In this document: piece after piece, positions 39,763 through 49,779 of the stretch | Layout of the letters: each line of letters opens with the position of its first letter | How positions within the stretch are numbered: position 1 is the first letter of the stretch | Assembly: GCA_041390105.1 (NCBI GenBank) | Contig: JAWKQO010000002.1 | Coordinates: 248,001-312,000 of the forward strand | From: Gemmatimonadota bacterium | GTDB taxonomy: Bacteria; Gemmatimonadota; Gemmatimonadetes; Longimicrobiales; Gaopeijiaceae | Length of the DNA stretch: 64,000 bases | Direction of reading: 5' to 3' | Notes under the pieces: model-generated | Seen by the model: the letters and a program-made list of their open reading frames with translations, nothing else | What the model was told of the DNA's origin: nothing | Databases searched by the model: none | Translations under genes and position numbers: made by a program

Positions 39763-42005
39763 GCGATGGGCACCTCCCCGCGCCCGAGCACGGTGCGCAG
39801 GTAGGACGGCACGTCCACGGGTGCTCCGTCCACGTCCGCGAACGTCAGACCTTCGTCTGCGTCGCTCCAGACCTCGGCCAGCGCGCGGTAGTGCGACAAG
39901 GCCGCGTCCAGCGACGCCTGATCCTCCTCGATCCGGCCCAACCAGAATCGCGACAGCAGGTAGGGCTCCTGCGCCTCCCAGCCCAGCGCGTTCTCGCGCC
40001 CTAGCTGGGCGCATTCCTCGCGCGCTGTGTTCGTGTCTCCGCGCAGCAGGGCCAAACGGCACGTCCAGATGCGCGTCCGAGAGCCGGGGAACACATCCGC
40101 GGCCCGACGGGCCTGTTCAAAGGCACCCGCGGTGTCGCCGTCCGCGAGTTGCAGGATGGCCCGCACCAGGACCACGGCTCCCTGCGTCGCTGCTCCGGTG
40201 GCCAGCGTATCCGCCTCGACCCGTGCGAGAATGGCGGCGACCTCATCACGGTGGCCGAGTCGCTGATGGTACTCGGCCGCGTAGGCCAACCAACTGGGGT
40301 CGGTGTAGAAGCGGGTGCTGAGGGCACCGATGCGCTGGAGCTGCGCGGCTACGGCCTCGGGCTGACCGAGAGCGGAGTACACACCACTCAAGTACAAGCG
40401 GTCGCGCAGCTCACTCAGGCCTTGGTTCAGCGTCTGTCGCTGCCGGACCGCCTCCTGGAGCAAGGGCAGGGCGGCGCGATAACGGCCCTGGTAGAGGTTC
40501 AACAACGCCAGCGATCGCCGAGCGAAGGCCTGCTGTTCGACGGACCCTTCGAGTTGTCGCTCGAAGAGCATGCGCGCTTCCTCCGCACGCCCCTCCCCGA
40601 CCAGGACGAAGCCGTACTCGTGGTTCAGGTTGGGGATCTGTAGCCAGGTGGGTTGTAGATCGAAGGCGACCTGGTATTGGGCCAGTGCGCTGTCCCGGCG
40701 ACCGACGGTGGCCAGGCACGACGCGAGGTTGATGCGGGCGGGTGCGTTGGCCGAGTCCAGTGCCAGCACCCGCGCAAAGGCATCCCCTGCGTCATCGCAG
40801 CGTTGAGCACGGAAGAACTGAGATCCGAGGTTGTACCAGCCGGAGGCGTCGCCGGGCCAACGATCGAGATAGGCGGTGTACAGCGTGACCGCCTGGTCGT
40901 GATCGTCGCGACTTCCCGCCCAGGTCGCTTCGATCCAGAGCCGGTCGCGCTCGGCCAACCGCTGCGGGTCCTGCAGCGCGGCGCGGAAGTGGCGCTCGCC
41001 CGTGGGTCGGTCTCCCTGCCAGTAGGCCCAGTTCCCGAGGGCCGAGTGCGCGCGGGCGAACAGCGAGTCGCGCTCCAGCGCGGCCAGCATCAAGCGTTGG
41101 GCCTGCTCCAGATCGCCCCGATCCTCCGCGTCCAGGGCCAGCGTGTAGTTGCGGAGCGCCTCGAGCGACGGTGTGGTGACCACGGCCAGGGGACGATCGG
41201 CCTCGATCGAGGACAGGGATTCGCCCAGCGCCGCGCGCAGGTCCGAAGCCATGGCATCGATGGCGGTGAAGAGCTCACGATCTTCCCGGGCTTGGCGGGT
41301 GAGAACGGCCAGGTCCGTGGGCCCACGGGGCTCCGTCAGGCGCGCCGAGATCTGGTACCCCTCACCGATCGGCCGGATGGCGCAGTGGATCGCCACCTTG
41401 TAGCCGCCGCGAATGGCGATCTCGTTGGCGAGTGCTACATCGACCGTCACCGGGGGTTCGCGCTGCAGGTAGCGCACAGCGAAAGAGCGGGCCGCGTCGG
41501 TCGAGGTGATCTCCACGTAGCGGGATTGCCGAAGCACGGCGTCGAGGGCGGTGTTCAGCACCCGCCCCAGGTCGGGATCCGACGTGGCGTTCTCACACTC
41601 GCTGATGAGCGTGGGATCGCCGGGCTCGAAGTCGGGGACGGCAGCGCCGGTGGTGGGCCAGAGCAGGAAGGCCAGCAGGGCGCTGAGCGACAGTGCCGGC
41701 AGGCTGACCACCATCGCGTTGCGGCCGAGATGCTGGGCCTGCGGCTCGGGGTCCGGCGCTTCCAGGGAAGGTGTGGGCTCCGCATCCAGCCGCTCCGGGC
41801 GCAACTCCAACAGCCAGGAGAGAGCCAGAACGACGGGCGCGAGCGCGATGGCACCGACCACGACGAACGTGAGGACGCGCTCCGGCCAGCCCAGCGCCGG
41901 TGTGACCACATCGACCACTTGCCACACCGCCCAGGCGCCGATTGCGTAGGCGATGGCGGTTCGGGCGACCTTCCGCCGTCGCAGCTCCTGCCAGAAGCCG
42001 GACAT
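39759..42005 (-). CDS. Membrane TPR protein
   Basis: 748 residues from the ATG at 42005 (MSGFWQELRRRKVARTAIAYAIGAWAVWQVVDVV). The N-terminus has two hydrophobic segments, followed by a third after residue 100, the same opening as the TolB/TPR protein at 28136. The rest is a TolB-like segment and a long series of TPR-like helices (for example LALDAEDRGDLEQAQRLMLAALERDSLFARAHSALGNWAYWQGD). It resembles the non-kinase half of eukaryotic-like kinases. Role unknown; perhaps a protein-interaction scaffold. It is divergent from the DUF305 gene. Confidence 0.75.
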   Translation of the reverse strand: MSGFWQELRRRKVARTAIAYAIGAWAVWQVVDVVTPALGWPERVLTFVVVGAIALAPVVLALSWLLELRPERLDAEPTPSLEAPDPEPQAQHLGRNAMVVSLPALSLSALLAFLLWPTTGAAVPDFEPGDPTLISECENATSDPDLGRVLNTALDAVLRQSRYVEITSTDAARSFAVRYLQREPPVTVDVALANEIAIRGGYKVAIHCAIRPIGEGYQISARLTEPRGPTDLAVLTRQAREDRELFTAIDAMASDLRAALGESLSSIEADRPLAVVTTPSLEALRNYTLALDAEDRGDLEQAQRLMLAALERDSLFARAHSALGNWAYWQGDRPTGERHFRAALQDPQRLAERDRLWIEATWAGSRDDHDQAVTLYTAYLDRWPGDASGWYNLGSQFFRAQRCDDAGDAFARVLALDSANAPARINLASCLATVGRRDSALAQYQVAFDLQPTWLQIPNLNHEYGFVLVGEGRAEEARMLFERQLEGSVEQQAFARRSLALLNLYQGRYRAALPLLQEAVRQRQTLNQGLSELRDRLYLSGVYSALGQPEAVAAQLQRIGALSTRFYTDPSWLAYAAEYHQRLGHRDEVAAILARVEADTLATGAATQGAVVLVRAILQLADGDTAGAFEQARRAADVFPGSRTRIWTCRLALLRGDTNTAREECAQLGRENALGWEAQEPYLLSRFWLGRIEEDQASLDAALSHYRALAEVWSDADEGLTFADVDGAPVDVPSYLRTVLGRGEVPIA

Positions 42006-42344
42006 GGGGGCTCGCTTGCCCCGCGTTGCACCGGCCGCGCGGTGGGGGCCGGTCGGCGGGGCGCTTCGGATTTCGTCCGAGCGGCAGAGCTCGTCGCTCT
42101 CCCGCGTGCTTCTATATGCGCGAGCGCGCCCCGGCAACGGACAGGGAGCGCGATCGCCTCGATCGAGGACGTTGCCCCCTGGCCCGACGGACCGCAAGCG
42201 TGGAGCGGCCCCGCTCTGGGGCACCGACCCGGCGGACCCTCGGGCACCCCCGGGCCTCTGGGCCAGGACTGAAGCCCGATCTCCGGGTTTTCCGTATATT
42301 GCACGGCCTGAGCGCTACGGCCCACCGCCGCCCGGAACTGCCCG
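42006..42344. other. Divergent promoter region
   Basis: 340 bases between the TPR gene (-) and the DUF305 gene (+). It should contain promoters for both; no -35/-10 pair stands out. No gene seen. Confidence 0.4.
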
Positions 42345-43019
42345 ATGACCGACATCCGACGTAGCCGTCTTCTGGCGCTTTGCTTGGCCGCGGCCCCGCT
42401 GATGGGCTGCGCGAGCGGCGGCAGCCCCGCCTCTGAGACAGCGCCGCCCCCCGATCCTTCGCTGTCCCGCCTGGAGGCCATCTACCAGGCCCGGGCCGAC
42501 AGCGCCCGCATGAACGTGAGTCCGGCGGATGTGGCTTTCATGACGGGGATGATCCACCACCACGCCCAGGCGCTGGTGATGTCGGGCTGGGCTCCCACGA
42601 ACGGGGCCAGCGCCTCCATCCGTACCCTGACGGCCCGGATCATCAACGCGCAGAAGGACGAGATCGGCATCATGCAGCGGTGGCTACGCGAGCGAGGACG
42701 TCCCGTCCCCGAGGTGGGTGCGGGCGGGGAGATGGAGATGGGCGGCCACGCCATGCACATGCCGGGCATGCTCAGCGAGCAACAGCTCGCCGAGCTGAAG
42801 GCAGCCAGGGGCGGCGACTATGACCGCCTCTTCCTCACTTACATGATCCAACATCATCAGGGAGCCGTGACCATGGTCCACGAGCTCTTCGCGACCGACG
42901 GGGCAGCCCAGGACGAGTTCGTCTTCAAGCTGGCCTCCGACATCCAGGTGGATCAGACCACCGAGGTCGCGCGCATGCAGCGCATGCTGGACGCGCTGCC
43001 CCCGGCACGCGACCGCTGA
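42345..43019 (+). CDS. DUF305 lipoprotein
   Basis: 224 residues. Signal peptide and lipobox LMGC. The DUF305 pattern is clear: DVAFMTGMIHHHAQALVMS, then IINAQKDEIGIMQRWL, and a second MIQHHQGAVTMVHEL. The His/Met-rich helices suggest binding of a metal such as copper, as proposed for several DUF305 proteins. It lies 35 bases upstream of the LVIVD-repeat lipoprotein in the same direction, and the two families often form a pair. Confidence 0.88.
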   Translation: MTDIRRSRLLALCLAAAPLMGCASGGSPASETAPPPDPSLSRLEAIYQARADSARMNVSPADVAFMTGMIHHHAQALVMSGWAPTNGASASIRTLTARIINAQKDEIGIMQRWLRERGRPVPEVGAGGEMEMGGHAMHMPGMLSEQQLAELKAARGGDYDRLFLTYMIQHHQGAVTMVHELFATDGAAQDEFVFKLASDIQVDQTTEVARMQRMLDALPPARDR

Positions 43020-43054
43020 CGACCCGCACGTCCATCACGCCAGAGGAACACGAC

Positions 43055-45076
43055 ATGACTTCATCCGCTTCACGGCGGCATCCCGCCTCCTCCACCCGGT
43101 CGCCGCGCGCAGGTGCGCTGGCTCTGACGGCCGGGCTCCTGACCCTCGCCGGCTGCGCGTCGCAATCGCCCTCGATGGACACGAGCATGTCCATGGCGCC
43201 GCAGATGGCCATGCAGCCGCTGCGCGTGACGCCCCCCAGTCCCGATCCTCGGGTCGGGTTGAGCCCGGGCCTGTTCGATGCGGGCGAGGCGATCTGGAAT
43301 CTCGAGAAGACGTCGGCCACGCCGCCGCCGGAGCAGTTCGTGGGGGTCACGAACTCGGACCTGGCCTTCAAGGGACAGTACGCGATCCAGGGCAACTACA
43401 ACGGCGTGCAGATCTGGGACATCTCCAATCCCCGCGCGCCCAAGACGGTCATCACCTACGTGTGCCCGGCGTCCCAGAGCGACGTGTCCGTGTACGGCAA
43501 CCTGCTCTTCGTCTCCGGCGAGGGCATGACCGGACGGTTGGATTGCGGCACGGGGGGGGTGCGTGAGGCGGTCAGCCACGACCGGCTGCGCGGGATCCGC
43601 ATCTTCGACATCACCGACATCAAGAACCCCAAGTACATCGCCAACGTGCAGACGTGTCGCGGATCGCACACGCACACCGTGCTCGCGGATCCGAACGACA
43701 AAGACAACGTCTACATCTACGTCTCCGGCTCCGCGCCGGTGCGGCCGTCGGACGAGCTGCCGGGCTGCTCCGGTGGGATGCCGGACGAGGACCCCAACTC
43801 GGCGTTGTTCCGGATCGAAGTGATTCGGGTGCCGCTCGCCCATCCGGAGCAGGCGGCCATCGTCAGCTCGCCCCGCATCTTCAACGACCTGGTGGCGCCA
43901 CCCACGCACGGCCTGGCGCCCGAAGACCTGAAGATGGTCGAGGAAGCCAAGGCGCGTGGCGCCTTCATCATCGAGTTCGGCGGCCAGGCGCAGGTGTTGC
44001 CGGACCGCTATGCGCGCAACCTGCTGGACAGCATCGTCACCGCGCGCGGTGGCAGCGGCGACCCCACATCGGCGGACAGCACGGCGCTGCGCGACTATCT
44101 GCCCAAATGGGTGGCCTCCATCGTGGGCGCCAACGATGAGCGCGCCAACATGGGCCCCACGCAGTGCCACGACATCACCGTCTACCCGGCCATCGGCCTG
44201 GCCGGCGGTGCCTGCGAAGGCTACGGGCTGTTGCTCGACATCAAGAATCCGACCGATCCCAAGCGCCTGGCGGCGGTCTCCGACTCGAACTTCTCCTACT
44301 GGCACTCCGCCACGTTCAACAACGACGGCACCAAGATCCTGTTCACCGACGAATGGGGTGGAGGCGGCGGTCCCAAGTGCCGAGCCAGTGATCCGAAGGA
44401 GTGGGGCGCGGATGCCATCTTCACGCTGAACGGCCAGCGCATGGACTTCAAGAGCTACTACAAGCTCCCTGCGCCGCAGACCGCGCTGGAAAACTGCGTG
44501 GCCCACAACGGCTCGCTGATCCCGATTCCCGGTCGGGACGTGATGGTGCAGTCCTGGTACCAGGGCGGCATCTCGATCTTCGATTGGACGGACCCGTCGA
44601 ATCCCGTCGAGATCGCGTTCCACGATCGCGGTCCGGTCGATGGCAGCCGCATGGGCAACGCGGGCAGCTGGTCCGTCTACTGGTACAACGGACTCATCGT
44701 GAGCTCCGAAATCGGTCGCGGTCTGGACATCTTCCAACTGGTGCCCAGCGAGGCCCTCTCCCAGAACGAGATCGACGCCGCGCTCTCGGTGCGGCTCGAG
44801 CAGCTGAACTCGCAGGGGCAGCCTCAGTTCGTGTGGCCGCACACCTTCGCGCTGGCCGGTGCCTACGTAGACCAGCTCGAGCGCTCGCACGCGATGAGTG
44901 CCGACTGGGTGCGGCAGGTCCGAGCGGACCTGGCCGCGGCCGAACGCCTATCCGGCGCCCAGCGCCAGGCGGCCCTGCGCGCGCTGGCCACCCGGCTGGA
45001 CGGGGAGGCGAGTCGATCCGCGGATGCGGCCAAGGTTCGCAAGCTGGCCGACGCGGTGGTCGGATTGGTCGGCTAG
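43055..45076 (+). CDS. LVIVD-repeat beta-propeller lipoprotein
   Basis: 673 residues. A long basic N-terminus leads to a signal peptide with lipobox LAGC, then a Met-rich stretch (MDTSMSMAPQMAMQP). The body has LVIVD-type propeller repeats (YNGVQIWDISNPRAPKTV, RGIRIFDITDIKNPKYIA, GGISIFDWTDPSNPVEIAF). ATG 43055 is preceded by AGAGGAAC. It is co-transcribed with the DUF305 gene; both have Met/His-rich features, so a joint periplasmic metal-related role is plausible but unproven. Confidence 0.85.
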   Translation: MTSSASRRHPASSTRSPRAGALALTAGLLTLAGCASQSPSMDTSMSMAPQMAMQPLRVTPPSPDPRVGLSPGLFDAGEAIWNLEKTSATPPPEQFVGVTNSDLAFKGQYAIQGNYNGVQIWDISNPRAPKTVITYVCPASQSDVSVYGNLLFVSGEGMTGRLDCGTGGVREAVSHDRLRGIRIFDITDIKNPKYIANVQTCRGSHTHTVLADPNDKDNVYIYVSGSAPVRPSDELPGCSGGMPDEDPNSALFRIEVIRVPLAHPEQAAIVSSPRIFNDLVAPPTHGLAPEDLKMVEEAKARGAFIIEFGGQAQVLPDRYARNLLDSIVTARGGSGDPTSADSTALRDYLPKWVASIVGANDERANMGPTQCHDITVYPAIGLAGGACEGYGLLLDIKNPTDPKRLAAVSDSNFSYWHSATFNNDGTKILFTDEWGGGGGPKCRASDPKEWGADAIFTLNGQRMDFKSYYKLPAPQTALENCVAHNGSLIPIPGRDVMVQSWYQGGISIFDWTDPSNPVEIAFHDRGPVDGSRMGNAGSWSVYWYNGLIVSSEIGRGLDIFQLVPSEALSQNEIDAALSVRLEQLNSQGQPQFVWPHTFALAGAYVDQLERSHAMSADWVRQVRADLAAAERLSGAQRQAALRALATRLDGEASRSADAAKVRKLADAVVGLVG

Positions 45077-45130
45077 CAGGTCGCTCGACAAGGAGGGTGC
45101 CCCCCGCGTTGCGCGGGGGCCGCCTGCAGC

Positions 45131-45168
45131 CGGGCCCGGTGGGAACGTTCCACCGGGCCCGTCGGTTT
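45131..45168. terminator. Bidirectional terminator between LVIVD and kinase genes
   Basis: CGGGCCCGGTGG-AACGTT type loop-CCACCGGGCCCG, a 12-bp perfect stem followed by TCGGTTTC, between the convergent LVIVD (+) and kinase (-) genes. Confidence 0.75.
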
Positions 45169-45177
45169 CTCAGGAGC

Positions 45178-47604
45178 TCAGCGGTAGGAAGCGGCGCGCT
45201 CCGGTTGCCCCAACGCCGTATAGATCTCCACCAGGACGCTGCGCACGTCCTGGGTCTGGCTGTGATCGTCGCCGAAGGCGGTGCGGAAGATCCGCAGGGA
45301 CTCCAGGGCGGCCTCCTCGGCTTCCCTCAGCTTCTCCCGGCGGATCAGGAGCCGTGACAGGTTCTTCAGGCCCAACCCCAACAGCGGATGCTCGGGACCC
45401 TGCAGCCGTCGCTGGAGGGCGATCGCTTCCTGAGCGTAGGCCTCCGCTTCCTCGTAGCGTCCCAACCGACTCATCACCTGGGCCAGGTTGTTGAGCGGAG
45501 CCCCCACATCCGGGTGGTCCGATCCGTAGAGTGCGCGTCGACGCCGGAGCACATCCTGAAGCAGCGTCTCTGCTTCCTCGTAGCGGCCCTGTCGGAAGTA
45601 GAGCGTGGACAGGTTGTTCAGGTTGGTGGCGATGGTGGGGTGAGCGTCCCCCAGCAGAGCACGGTTGATGTCCAACGCTTGTTGCAGGTAGGGCTCGGCG
45701 CGCTCCAGCTCATTCAGCCGGACCAGGGCCAATCCGAGGTTGTTCAGCGCTCCCGAGTAGTTCTCGCGGTCCGCCTTCTCCAGATCCTCGGGCGCGACGC
45801 CGTCATAGGCGGCGATCACCTCTTCGAAGAATGGTAGGGACTCGTTCAACTCTCCGCGGGCGGCGCGGGTCGCTCCCAGGGACAGGACCGAGGCGATGGC
45901 CTTGGAACTCCGCGGCCCCTCCAACGCGGTATACAGGTCGCGCAGCGCTTCGTACTCACGTTGGGCCCCGTCGTAGTCGCCTTGCCCGAAGCGCAGAAGC
46001 GCCAGCTGCCCCTGCGTCTTCGCTACATCGGCGCTGGCGTCTCCGTACAGCTCCCGACGCAGGTCCAACGCGTGTCGCAGGAGCGAGTCGGCCTCGGGGA
46101 ACTGCCCGAGATTGCGGTAGGCGGAGCCGATGGTGGTCAGCATCTCCGCGTACACCTCGGGCTGATCGGCCAGGGAGTCGGCGCGCTCCGCTCCGCGCCG
46201 CAGCAAATCCGCCGCGCTCAACCGGTCCTGCTCCTGGGTAGGGTCGCTCGCCTGGAACAGCCCCACCAGGAACTCCTGCACCTCCTCGGCGCGAGCCAGG
46301 GCCACCTGCGCCCGGTCGCGCTCGGCGGTAACGCGAGCCGATTGAAGCGTCATCAAGGCCGCGAACGCTCCCAGCACCACCACGAACCCCGCCGACGCCC
46401 CGACGCCCCACCGATGTCGGCGGACGAACATGCGCGTGCGGTACCGTCGCGAATCGGGTTGGGCCCACACGGGCAGCCCGTCCAGATAGCGTCGGATGTC
46501 CTCGGCCAAGGCCCCCGCCGAGGGATAGCGCCGCTCCGGCTCCTTGCGTAGCGCAGTCAGCACGATCTGATCGAGATCCCCGCGCAGCGCATGGTACAGA
46601 CGCGCTGGACCCACGCCCCGCAACGTGGCGATGTCGGTGGCTTGATCCGAAGGAGGCCGCCGCGTGAAGGCCAGCACGCCGTCGCTGGGCCGGGTGGGCG
46701 GCTCTTCACACACGCGGCGGTGGAACTCGAGGGGGCTGCCCGCGCCGGCGCGGAAGGGCGGCTCTCCCACGAGCAACTCGTAGAGCAGGATGCCCAGAGC
46801 GTAGACGTCGGTACTGGTGGTGATGGCTCCGCCGGTGATCTGTTCGGGTGCTGCATACTCGGGCGTGAGCATCTGCACGTCGCGCGTCTGGGGCGCCGAC
46901 TCGAGCGCGGCGTTCTCCAACAGCTTGGCGATGCCGAAATCCAGCAGCTTGGGCCGCCCCTCGTCGTCGACGACCACGTTCGACGGCTTGATGTCGCGGT
47001 GCACCACCAGGTTGGTGTGGGCGTATTGGACCGCGTCGCAGATGGTGGCGAACAGCTCCAGGCGCCGACGGATGGTCAGCCCGTGCTCGTCGGCGTAGGT
47101 GGTGACCGGGAGGCCGGCCTCGAACTGCATCACCAGGTAGGGCCGGCCGTCCTCCGTCGCGCCGCCGTCCAACAGGGTCGTGACGTGAGGGTGCTGCAAG
47201 GTGGCCAGGATCTGGCGTTCGGTGCGGAAGCGCGCCGCCAAGGCGGGAACGGCCAGGTCGCCGCGCAGCACCTTGATGGCGACCTGCTGGCGATACTGGT
47301 CGTCCACGCGCTCTGCCCGGTAGACCTCACCCATCCCGCCGGTGCCGACCTGTTCGATGATCTCGTAACGCCCGACCCGCTCGCCCCGCGTCAGCGGACC
47401 CCGCCCCGAGCGCTGGGCGAGGGGCAGGCGCTCCAGGACGCGCAGCTCGTTCGGCGACTCCTCGCCGGCGAGCATGGCCTCTACCTCGGCCCGCACGTCC
47501 GGGACGTCGCAGGCACCGTCCAGGAAGGCTGCGCGCTCTCCCGGGGGGAGCTCCAGTGCCTGGATGAACAGCTCCTGGATCTGGGTCCAGCGGGGATTCG
47601 ACAT
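45178..47604 (-). CDS. Serine/threonine protein kinase with tetratricopeptide repeats
   Basis: 808 residues. Residues 1-70 form the small helical domain typical of this kinase type (WTQIQELFIQALELPPGERAAFLDGAC). The kinase domain (79-350) has GTGGMGEVY (87-95), K111, HRD (202-204), DFG (222-224), all intact. One transmembrane helix lies near residue 400 (WGVGASAGFVVVLGAFAALMTL). The C-terminal half has kinesin-light-chain-like TPRs (LNNLSTLYFRQGRYEEAETLLQDVL). It should phosphorylate partner proteins bound or sensed by the TPR part. In these bacteria such kinases often pair with a TIGR02999-type sigma factor; none is next to this one. Confidence 0.9.
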   Translation of the reverse strand: MSNPRWTQIQELFIQALELPPGERAAFLDGACDVPDVRAEVEAMLAGEESPNELRVLERLPLAQRSGRGPLTRGERVGRYEIIEQVGTGGMGEVYRAERVDDQYRQQVAIKVLRGDLAVPALAARFRTERQILATLQHPHVTTLLDGGATEDGRPYLVMQFEAGLPVTTYADEHGLTIRRRLELFATICDAVQYAHTNLVVHRDIKPSNVVVDDEGRPKLLDFGIAKLLENAALESAPQTRDVQMLTPEYAAPEQITGGAITTSTDVYALGILLYELLVGEPPFRAGAGSPLEFHRRVCEEPPTRPSDGVLAFTRRPPSDQATDIATLRGVGPARLYHALRGDLDQIVLTALRKEPERRYPSAGALAEDIRRYLDGLPVWAQPDSRRYRTRMFVRRHRWGVGASAGFVVVLGAFAALMTLQSARVTAERDRAQVALARAEEVQEFLVGLFQASDPTQEQDRLSAADLLRRGAERADSLADQPEVYAEMLTTIGSAYRNLGQFPEADSLLRHALDLRRELYGDASADVAKTQGQLALLRFGQGDYDGAQREYEALRDLYTALEGPRSSKAIASVLSLGATRAARGELNESLPFFEEVIAAYDGVAPEDLEKADRENYSGALNNLGLALVRLNELERAEPYLQQALDINRALLGDAHPTIATNLNNLSTLYFRQGRYEEAETLLQDVLRRRRALYGSDHPDVGAPLNNLAQVMSRLGRYEEAEAYAQEAIALQRRLQGPEHPLLGLGLKNLSRLLIRREKLREAEEAALESLRIFRTAFGDDHSQTQDVRSVLVEIYTALGQPERAASYR

Positions 47605-47743
47605 TCGCTTGTGCGTCCGTGGGATTCCGCAGGGGTCCGCCCGCGGAGAGTAGGACGAGGGCCGCCCCGACCGCGAGGCACCCCTCGATCCTCATCGCGA
47701 CGAAGCGGCCGCGGACGGGTCGAGGGGCGCCCGAGCGGCCGTC

Positions 47744-49180
47744 TCAGGGCGGACAGTCCCTACGGCCCCAGCGGATCTCGAAACCGCGGGCCCCATCCAA
47801 CGTCTCGGCCCGGACGCCCAGGGAGTCCCTCGCGATCCTGAAGTAGCGCAGGCGCTGCGGGAAGTCGTGCTCCGGGTTCTCGAACGTGATCGAGTCCCCC
47901 CCCGCCTGCACGGCCGGGAAGGCCGTCAACGCTTGGCCCGACGGTAGAGCGTAGTAGGTGAGGCCGTCTTCGCCGGGGCCGATCCGGAGGAGCTCCCAGG
48001 CCCTCAACTCATCGCCCACCATGGTGTGGGACAGCCCGAACAGGGTGTTGCCGAACGCCGGGGTCCAGTCTTCCCCGGTGCTGCGCTCTCCGGCCCGGCG
48101 TTCCCAGCAGCCGCTCATCCAGGTCGGCAGGGCCAACGGCTGCGGGGCGAGCCGCCGCCCCAGGAAGGGAAGAACCGAATGGGTGAGGTGGGCGCGCACC
48201 CCCTCCACGTGCCCTCCTGGGAACTCGACGACCGTCGCCGACACGTGGAGTGAATCGAAGGCCTGTGCCAGGGCCAAGGTCTCCGCCCGCACCGGGTCTC
48301 CTTTCCCCACATCGAGGCGGACGCGGGCCTCGCGCAGCGCGCGCTGCCGCGCGGTCTCAGCCAGCAGTCCGCGAATGGTGTTCTGCTGCCAGCGCTCCCA
48401 CAGCCCCGGCACCAGGTGCACCTCATTGCCCGCGGTTTCGGCGGGGAGGCGTGCGAAGAACGGGCCGTTGGGGTCCGGCGTGAACGCGGCCGCCTTGGAC
48501 CAGAGCACCGCCGAAAGCGGAGAGGCGTTGGGTAGGTCGGTGGGTGAATCCACCTGAAGCGCAGCGCGCAGCGCGCCGATACCCAACGGGTTGGGGTCGA
48601 CCAGACTGGGCCCACTGACGGCCACGACCGTTCCGAACACGCCCGGGTTACCACTGGCTACACGCAGCGCTCCGTACGCGCCCATGGACTGCCCGACCAG
48701 CGCCCGCTGGCCGGCCCGCGCCGACGTGGCGAAGCGACCGTCGATGGCGGCGATCAGATCGACTCCGATGAAGCGCTCCCAGTCGCCGATCGTCGGCGAG
48801 GACGCATACCAGCTTCCACCGTAGCGGGTGCGGGCGTCGGGCATCACCACGAGCAGAGGAGGGATGGATCCGACCGCGATGAGGCTGTCCAGAACGGCGG
48901 CGAGGTCCATGTCCTCGTACCCGTTGACCCCTCGCCAGCTCTCCGGCCCGCTGCCGAAGGCATGCAGCAGATACACCACCGGGTAGCGACGGCCCTCCGC
49001 GGCGTGGTAGCCATCGGGTAAGTAGACGAGCGCCGCTCGCGCGGGGCCCTCACCGATACGGTTGCCGGCGAGACTCGGCGCCTCGACCTCGATCTCGATC
49101 ACGTCCCCCGACTGGGCTGTGCCCAGCGTCGGAAGACCGATCACCATCGCGGTCAGCCAGACGCTCGACCGGAATCTCAC
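47744..49180 (-). CDS. Secreted esterase with C-terminal DUF6265-like domain
   Basis: 478 residues from the GTG at 49180, which overlaps the stop of the upstream SRPBCC gene in GTGA. Signal peptide ends near GTAQS. The catalytic part is an esterase-D/enterochelin-esterase-like hydrolase: YPVVYLLHAFGSGPESW, nucleophile GQSMG in ALVGQSMGAYGALR, His in GGHVEGVRAH. The C-terminal 130 residues (MSGCWERRAGERSTGEDWTPAFGNTLFG ... ITFENPEHDFPQRLRYFR) match a DUF6265-type beta domain. Substrate unknown; the fusion is unusual but readable as one protein. Confidence 0.8.
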   Translation of the reverse strand: MRFRSSVWLTAMVIGLPTLGTAQSGDVIEIEVEAPSLAGNRIGEGPARAALVYLPDGYHAAEGRRYPVVYLLHAFGSGPESWRGVNGYEDMDLAAVLDSLIAVGSIPPLLVVMPDARTRYGGSWYASSPTIGDWERFIGVDLIAAIDGRFATSARAGQRALVGQSMGAYGALRVASGNPGVFGTVVAVSGPSLVDPNPLGIGALRAALQVDSPTDLPNASPLSAVLWSKAAAFTPDPNGPFFARLPAETAGNEVHLVPGLWERWQQNTIRGLLAETARQRALREARVRLDVGKGDPVRAETLALAQAFDSLHVSATVVEFPGGHVEGVRAHLTHSVLPFLGRRLAPQPLALPTWMSGCWERRAGERSTGEDWTPAFGNTLFGLSHTMVGDELRAWELLRIGPGEDGLTYYALPSGQALTAFPAVQAGGDSITFENPEHDFPQRLRYFRIARDSLGVRAETLDGARGFEIRWGRRDCPP

Positions 49181-49716
49181 GCGCCGGCCCCTGACGGCAC
49201 GTGCTCCGGCGTCACCTCTTCCCCGAAGAGCCGCCCCAGGTCGACGAGGTAGGAATCCATGGTCCCGTGATAGCCCATGAGGAACCTCGAGACGAAGCGG
49301 TAGATCGGGTTGTAGATCTCGCCGTCCTCCGTGACGGTCAGCGTGGCGCCGCCTCCGGCCGGAGAGATCTCGTAGGTCCACCGCCCTCCGAAGGGCAGGC
49401 CTTCGCCGATGCGTGTAACCAGGCGGTGCGGCGGCTCTTCGCTCTCGATGTGGATGGGCAGGCGGCCCACCCGGGGGCCCTCTTGGATCCACGTCTCTCC
49501 CGACGCGCCCACTTCGCGCTCGGAGGACGAGAGCTGCGACCACCAGGACGGGTAGGTCGCCATGTCACGGACCAACGCCCAGACAGAGTCCGGCGGCTGC
49601 GAGAGGCGGGCGCGGCTCTGGGCCACGTGGTCCTGCGGCAAGGAGAAGCCGATCAACGCCACCAGCAGTGTGAGGGCGATCAGGCCGCCCACTCCCAGCG
49701 CGATCCAACGGATCAT
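49177..49716 (-). CDS. Membrane-anchored SRPBCC-family protein
   Basis: 179 residues. An N-terminal transmembrane helix (WIALGVGGLIALTLLVALIGFSL) is followed by a START/polyketide-cyclase-like domain (PPDSVWALVRDMATYPSWWSQL ... GGRWTYEISPAGGGATLTVTEDGEIYNPIYRFVSRFLMG). SRPBCC proteins bind hydrophobic ligands; the ligand here is unknown. It overlaps the esterase gene by 4 bases, so the two are co-translated. Confidence 0.82.
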   Translation of the reverse strand: MIRWIALGVGGLIALTLLVALIGFSLPQDHVAQSRARLSQPPDSVWALVRDMATYPSWWSQLSSSEREVGASGETWIQEGPRVGRLPIHIESEEPPHRLVTRIGEGLPFGGRWTYEISPAGGGATLTVTEDGEIYNPIYRFVSRFLMGYHGTMDSYLVDLGRLFGEEVTPEHVPSGAGA

Positions 49717-49779
49717 GTCGATGCTCGAGGGTTGGAGTCCGGAGGGCGGCCCCGCCGCTCGCGCCGTCGCCGTTCCGGG

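Noticed and set aside
43070..44890. 606-codon minus-strand open frame
   Set aside because: Antisense to the LVIVD lipoprotein gene, Arg/Val/Asp-rich translation without domains.
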